Below the pieces are notes generated by a model. That model saw only the letters and a program-made list of their open reading frames with translations, ran no database searches and was not told where the DNA came from. A stretch of DNA of 64,000 bases from Bin55 sp965203735. GTDB lineage: Bacteria > Pseudomonadota > Gammaproteobacteria > Pseudomonadales > Azotimanducaceae. Within the stretch, counting starts at the first letter, position 1, and each line of letters opens with the position of its first letter. The stretch lies in assembly GCA_965203735.1 (NCBI GenBank), contig OZ241909.1, positions 1,984,001 through 2,048,000 on the forward strand, given 5' to 3'. This document shows, piece after piece, positions 60,642 through 64,000 of the stretch. A program made the translations under genes and the position numbers.

Positions 60642-61658
60642 GTGTACTCAGTAGTTCGTTCTCTTTTATTCGCACTACCGCCTGAATGGGCGCACTTGGT
60701 AGTGCTCAAGATGTTAGGGTTGTACCACGGCGTCTCCTCTCAAAGCGATACTAGTCAAGCAGTGACTGTGGGACGCTTGAAATGCAAGAATCGAGTGGGG
60801 CTTGCGGCAGGATTTGATAAGGATGGACTAGCGATTGAAGGTCTCTCCCAATTAGGCTTCGGATTCTTGGAGTTCGGGGCCGTGACACCGCGATTACAAC
60901 CAGGAAATCCGCAGCCTCGAATCTTTCGCCTAAAGGATGAACTCGCTCTCATTAACCGATTGGGCTTCAATAACAATGGAGTCGATGCTCTCGCAGAAAA
61001 ACTCGATTTAGCACGAAATAGTGTCAAAATTCCAATCGGTGTCAACATCGGTAAGAATACAGATACATCAAACGCCGATGCGGTTACAGATTACGTCTAT
61101 TGTTTCAATCGGGTAAAATCAGTATCCGACTTCGTTACTGTCAACATTTCATCGCCTAACACGTCCCAACTTCGAGACTTGCAGACCGACGAGAGCATCG
61201 TCAGACTGCTTGGCGCATTAGTCGGTGCGCGAGATGCTCACTTCGCGCAATCAAGTTGCTACGTTTCACTGTTTGTCAAGATATCTCCCGATATAGGAGA
61301 TGACGAAATCGTGACGTTGTGCCAACGAATTAAGGAGGTAGGAAGCGACGGAATAGTTGCGACGAATACAACAACCGAGAGGCCTGCCATACGGGATAGA
61401 CGTCGAGACGAAGAAGGCGGATTGAGTGGAAAACCACTCTTTCCGTTGGCCCTGCGAACGGTTCGTACTGTTAGATCAGTAGTTGGTCCCGACTTTCCAG
61501 TAATTGGGTGTGGTGGTGTGTGGGATGCGGAAAGCGCGACTCAGATGACTGAGGCTGGAGCGGACTTGGTCCAGCTCTATACAGCTCTGATTTTTCGTGG
61601 ACCGCGATGCATCGCTGAAGTGGCGGCCGCTTTGGCTGAAAGCAAACATAGCAATTGA
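60642..61658 (+). CDS. pyrD: Dihydroorotate dehydrogenase (quinone, class 2)
   Basis: A 338-aa class 2 dihydroorotate dehydrogenase. A hydrophobic N-terminal helix (VVRSLLFALPPEWAHLVVLKML) anchors it at the inner membrane. FMN/substrate motifs GLAAGFDKDG, GFLEFGAVTP, INRLGFNNNG, NISSPNT (catalytic Ser) and GVWDAESATQM are intact. It oxidises dihydroorotate to orotate with quinone in pyrimidine synthesis. The GTG at 60642 is used because it directly precedes the N-terminal helix. It is divergent from moxR and followed 62 bp later by amt. Confidence 0.97.
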   Translation: MYSVVRSLLFALPPEWAHLVVLKMLGLYHGVSSQSDTSQAVTVGRLKCKNRVGLAAGFDKDGLAIEGLSQLGFGFLEFGAVTPRLQPGNPQPRIFRLKDELALINRLGFNNNGVDALAEKLDLARNSVKIPIGVNIGKNTDTSNADAVTDYVYCFNRVKSVSDFVTVNISSPNTSQLRDLQTDESIVRLLGALVGARDAHFAQSSCYVSLFVKISPDIGDDEIVTLCQRIKEVGSDGIVATNTTTERPAIRDRRRDEEGGLSGKPLFPLALRTVRTVRSVVGPDFPVIGCGGVWDAESATQMTEAGADLVQLYTALIFRGPRCIAEVAAALAESKHSN

Positions 61659-61661
61659 GAG

Positions 61662-61702
61662 CGACCGACCAAAAGCTTCGCTAGTTTTCGAACAATCGGT
61701 CG
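61662..61702 (+). promoter_or_regulatory. Inverted repeat between pyrD and amt, overlapping the approach to the amt ribosome binding site
   Basis: CGACCGA (61662-61668) pairs with TCGGTCG (61696-61702) around a 27-nt loop; the second arm ends 3 bp before the GGAGG of the amt gene. It could form an mRNA hairpin near the ribosome binding site or act as an operator. Confidence 0.35.
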
Positions 61703-61720
61703 TGGGAGGGAATTAGTAGC

Positions 61721-63037
61721 ATGAAAAGTCTTGAGAATGTTAGGTGGTGGGTTTTGCTGCTGATCGCAGTGCTTACACCAACCGCGCTGGCACAAACGCT
61801 GGATACGGGGGATACATCTTGGCTATTGACGAGTACCGCACTAGTACTCTTCATGACCATTCCCGGACTTTCACTCTTCTATGCTGGATTGGTGCGCCAA
61901 AACAACGTTTTGAGCGTGTTCATGCAGTGTTTTTCAATTACGTGTCTCGTAACCATTCTCTGGTTGGTTTTGGGATATAGCCTTGCGTTTGGAGAAGGCA
62001 ATCAGTTTGTCGGTGACCTATCGAAATTCCTGTTCAATGGTGTCCAAGAAGGATCGATGGAGGGCACGATCCCGGAATCGAACTTCGCCACTTTCCAGCT
62101 GACCTTTGCCATCATTACGCCCGCTCTAATCGTCGGTGGATTTGCCGAAAGAATGCGATTTTCCGCGATTCTCATCTTCACGACACTTTGGACGATCATT
62201 GTGTATTCGCCACTTTGTCACTGGGTTTGGGGAGGCGGATTCCTGAGTGCGGATGGTTGGCTAGGCACTTTCACAGGCGGCTTAATGGATTTTGCTGGTG
62301 GAACTGTCGTACACATTTCCGCTGGAACTGCGGCTTTAGTCGCAGCTCTCTACCTTGGTCCGCGACGAGGATTTCCTACAACGGCAATGATTCCTCATAG
62401 CCTTCCGTTTACTGTGGTAGGTGCCGGTATGTTATGGGTTGGTTGGTTCGGATTTAACGGCGGAAGCGCTCTAGCTGCAAACGGTGATGCTGCAATGGCC
62501 ATTACCGTGACTCATATTTCGGCGGCCACGGCAGCATTCACATGGATGGTAGTTGAATGGATTAGATTCGGAAAACCCAGTGTTCTTGGTGCGGTTACTG
62601 GAATGGTTGCTGGATTAGGATCGATCACTCCCGCATCGGGGTATGTTGGACCCGCAGGAGCATTAGTCATTGGACTGGTAGCAGGACTCGTTTGCTTCAT
62701 TGCGACGAACTTCCTGAAACGAACGCTCAAGATCGATGATTCGCTGGACGTATTCCCGGTTCACGGTATAGGCGGAATCCTAGGAACACTACTTACGGCA
62801 GTCTTCGCAAGTTCAGCACTTGGAGTGTTTGGGGGCCAAGAAGACATCAATATAGGAAATCAGCTACTGGCACAATTCATTGGCGTCGTAGTCACTGTGA
62901 TTTGGGTTGGCGCAGTCACGTGGTTGATCCTCAAAGTGACCGATATGATGGTCAAGGTTCGAGTATCCGAAGATGACGAGATTGAAGGTCTCGACCTCTC
63001 AACGCACAATGAGCGCGGCTACAACATTAACTACTAA
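61721..63037 (+). CDS. amt: Ammonium transporter
   Basis: A 438-aa Amt/MEP/Rh-type ammonium channel with a cleavable signal sequence (LLLIAVLTPTALAQT) and about 11 membrane helices. Motifs SLFYAGLVRQNNVLS, GGFAERMRFSAIL, DFAGGTVVHISAG and VHGIGGILGTLLT (with the pore His residues) are all present. It conducts ammonium into the cell. The ATG at 61721 has GGGAGGG about 13 nt upstream. No glnK gene is next to it, which is unusual for gammaproteobacterial amtB. A strong bidirectional terminator follows. Confidence 0.95.
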   Translation: MKSLENVRWWVLLLIAVLTPTALAQTLDTGDTSWLLTSTALVLFMTIPGLSLFYAGLVRQNNVLSVFMQCFSITCLVTILWLVLGYSLAFGEGNQFVGDLSKFLFNGVQEGSMEGTIPESNFATFQLTFAIITPALIVGGFAERMRFSAILIFTTLWTIIVYSPLCHWVWGGGFLSADGWLGTFTGGLMDFAGGTVVHISAGTAALVAALYLGPRRGFPTTAMIPHSLPFTVVGAGMLWVGWFGFNGGSALAANGDAAMAITVTHISAATAAFTWMVVEWIRFGKPSVLGAVTGMVAGLGSITPASGYVGPAGALVIGLVAGLVCFIATNFLKRTLKIDDSLDVFPVHGIGGILGTLLTAVFASSALGVFGGQEDINIGNQLLAQFIGVVVTVIWVGAVTWLILKVTDMMVKVRVSEDDEIEGLDLSTHNERGYNINY

Positions 63038-63048
63038 GACTCAATAAT

Positions 63049-63076
63049 GCGTAGTCCGGGAATACCCGGACTACGC
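63049..63076. terminator. Bidirectional terminator between amt and ddl
   Basis: A perfect 12-bp stem GCGTAGTCCGGG / CCCGGACTACGC with a 4-nt loop AATA lies 11 bp after the amt stop. Its right arm overlaps the last codons and the stop of the convergent ddl gene. The stem is strong on both strands; T-runs are short. Confidence 0.75.
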
Positions 63077-64000
63077 TGTTCTCAATCCTCGATTCAATGC
63101 ACTGTTAACCAGCTTCGCAGCTAGTTGCACTAGATCCATACCGTCTGCACGACAAGCGTCAGGATAGAGGCTAGTTGGAGTCATGCCTGGCATGGTGTTC
63201 ACTTCGAGAATCCAAAATTCCCCTGAAGGTTCCAAAACGAAGTCTGCCCGGGAAAGATCTTCAGCACCGAGAGAGAGATGGGCCCCTTTAGCAGCATCTT
63301 GCAATCGTGTGTAGACATCCGGGTCAACCTCAGCAGGTATTACGTGAGTGCTTCGTCCAGGCGTGTAGCGGTTTGTGAAGTCGTACCATTCGTCAGTTGC
63401 AACAAGAATCTCAGTAACAGGGAGTGCCTTTGCCGCTTGTTCGTGAAGATCGAGTACACCCACAGTAATCTCCCTCCCTGTGACGAAGGGTTCAACAAGC
63501 ATATATTCGTCGTACTCAAAACCGGTTCTAAGTGCGGCTGCGACATCGCCACCGTCGGGAAGTAGGGTGGTACCAAGTGCGGATCCCTGAAAACGGGGTT
63601 TACACACCACTCTATTTGAGAATCGTTCACTAATCTCAGATAGAGCTTCGTCAAAATTCCTCGAGCTCACGACGATCTCATCCAGTACAGGAAGGTCCGC
63701 AGATTGAAACTGCCGTTTCGCAGCGACTTTATCGAGAGCTAATACACTAGCCCTTACACCGCAACCGACATACGGATACTCGAGAATAGTTAGGAGTCCT
63801 TGAATAGTACCGTCTTCTCCCGGAGAGCCGTGCAAAACAGGAAAAACGACATCTGGACGAAACTTTCCGAGTTCGCGTGCTATCTTCACGGTAAGTTCGA
63901 TGTACTGTACATCGAAATTTTCTTGCAACGCTGCGGATACCTGTGAGGCTGATGATCTTGAGATTTCGGACTCGTGAGAGCTTCCACCTCCGATGACGGC
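63071..64000 (-). CDS. ddl: D-alanine--D-alanine ligase (5' end outside the window)
   Basis: An ATP-grasp D-Ala-D-Ala ligase whose N-terminus is cut by the window edge. The frame remains open from a TTG at 63928 to position 64000; those 24 codons read AVIGGGSSHESEISRSSA..., the conserved N-terminal Ddl segment, so the TTG is not the start. Downstream are HGSPGEDGTIQGLL, ALDKVAAKRQF, VCKPRFQGSALGTT, LVEPFVTGREITVGVL and WILEVNTMPGMTPTSL. It makes the D-Ala-D-Ala dipeptide for peptidoglycan in the cytoplasm. The isolated setting (not in a murC/ftsQ cluster) suggests a second or stand-alone Ddl. Confidence 0.92.
   Translation of the reverse strand, partial: AVIGGGSSHESEISRSSASQVSAALQENFDVQYIELTVKIARELGKFRPDVVFPVLHGSPGEDGTIQGLLTILEYPYVGCGVRASVLALDKVAAKRQFQSADLPVLDEIVVSSRNFDEALSEISERFSNRVVCKPRFQGSALGTTLLPDGGDVAAALRTGFEYDEYMLVEPFVTGREITVGVLDLHEQAAKALPVTEILVATDEWYDFTNRYTPGRSTHVIPAEVDPDVYTRLQDAAKGAHLSLGAEDLSRADFVLEPSGEFWILEVNTMPGMTPTSLYPDACRADGMDLVQLAAKLVNSALNRGLRTA

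Noticed and set aside
1..64000. CRISPR array, insertion sequence, prophage or integron
   Set aside because: No regularly spaced repeats, transposase, integrase or phage structural genes were found on either strand.

Overview
The window looks like a chromosomal segment of a free-living, probably marine, Gram-negative bacterium, most likely a gammaproteobacterium. This is inferred from two large TonB-dependent receptors, a YdbS/YdbT-type PH-domain membrane pair, a tRNA-Val(UAC)/tRNA-Asp(GUC) tandem, a MoxR/Bat (aerotolerance) operon, aminopeptidase N, an orphan Vsr endonuclease, and acyl-CoA, CoA-transferase and amidohydrolase genes. Base composition looks close to balanced. No phage, insertion sequence or CRISPR array was seen.

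The main result is two genes that ordinary gene calling splits at an in-frame UGA and that read well as selenoprotein genes. The first (15163-15681, minus strand) has its UGA exactly at the U of a U-G-S-C motif of the UGSC family. The second (46809-47687, minus strand) has its UGA at the U of a U-P-V-C motif in a GrdB-like (glycine/sarcosine/betaine/D-proline reductase component B) protein. Each UGA is followed, 19 and 17 nt later, by the apical loop of a small hairpin with a G among its first two loop bases, as expected of a bacterial SECIS. The selenocysteine machinery (selA, selB, selC, selD) is not in the window.

Layout. 1-5.2 kb: an ADP-ribosylglycohydrolase-family protein, then a probable operon of MaoC dehydratase, amidohydrolase and acyl-CoA dehydrogenase. 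5.2-13 kb: a secreted beta-propeller/di-haem cytochrome/carbohydrate-binding-like protein divergent from a TonB receptor, then a CaiB-type CoA-transferase. 13.1-15.2 kb: a DUF4143-type ATPase divergent from an unknown 196-aa gene, bounded on the far side by a decayed copy of the CoA-transferase 3' end. 15.2-24.3 kb (minus): UGSC selenoprotein, two tandem paralogous membrane-anchored helical-repeat proteins, the PH-domain pair, a thioredoxin-like two-domain protein and an RraA-like protein. 24.4-29.7 kb: two tRNAs, a long structured leader with a strong promoter, a second TonB receptor, a terminator and an acyl-CoA dehydrogenase-like flavoprotein.

29.7-42.5 kb: a TPR metallopeptidase, an internally duplicated exported protein, an ELM1-like protein, a class III PLP enzyme overlapping an APH-fold kinase, an NhaC antiporter divergent from a pterin-dependent aromatic amino acid hydroxylase, NAD kinase, a TIMP-like protein and XdhC/MocA molybdenum-enzyme maturation factors. 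42.7-53.6 kb: PepN, an SDR, a small exported protein, the folE / phosphoesterase / GrdB-like selenoprotein run, a D-aminoacylase, an LLM flavin oxidoreductase, Vsr and PPK2. 53.7-60.5 kb (minus): the complete MoxR-DUF58-DUF4381-BatA-BatB/C-BatD operon. 60.6-64 kb: pyrD, amt and, running off the edge, ddl.

Functional links: folE supplies the pterin precursor that the aromatic amino acid hydroxylase could use; the MoxR/Bat genes form one envelope-associated VWA module; the two selenoproteins and the thioredoxin-like protein suggest selenium- and thiol-based redox chemistry of unknown substrate.
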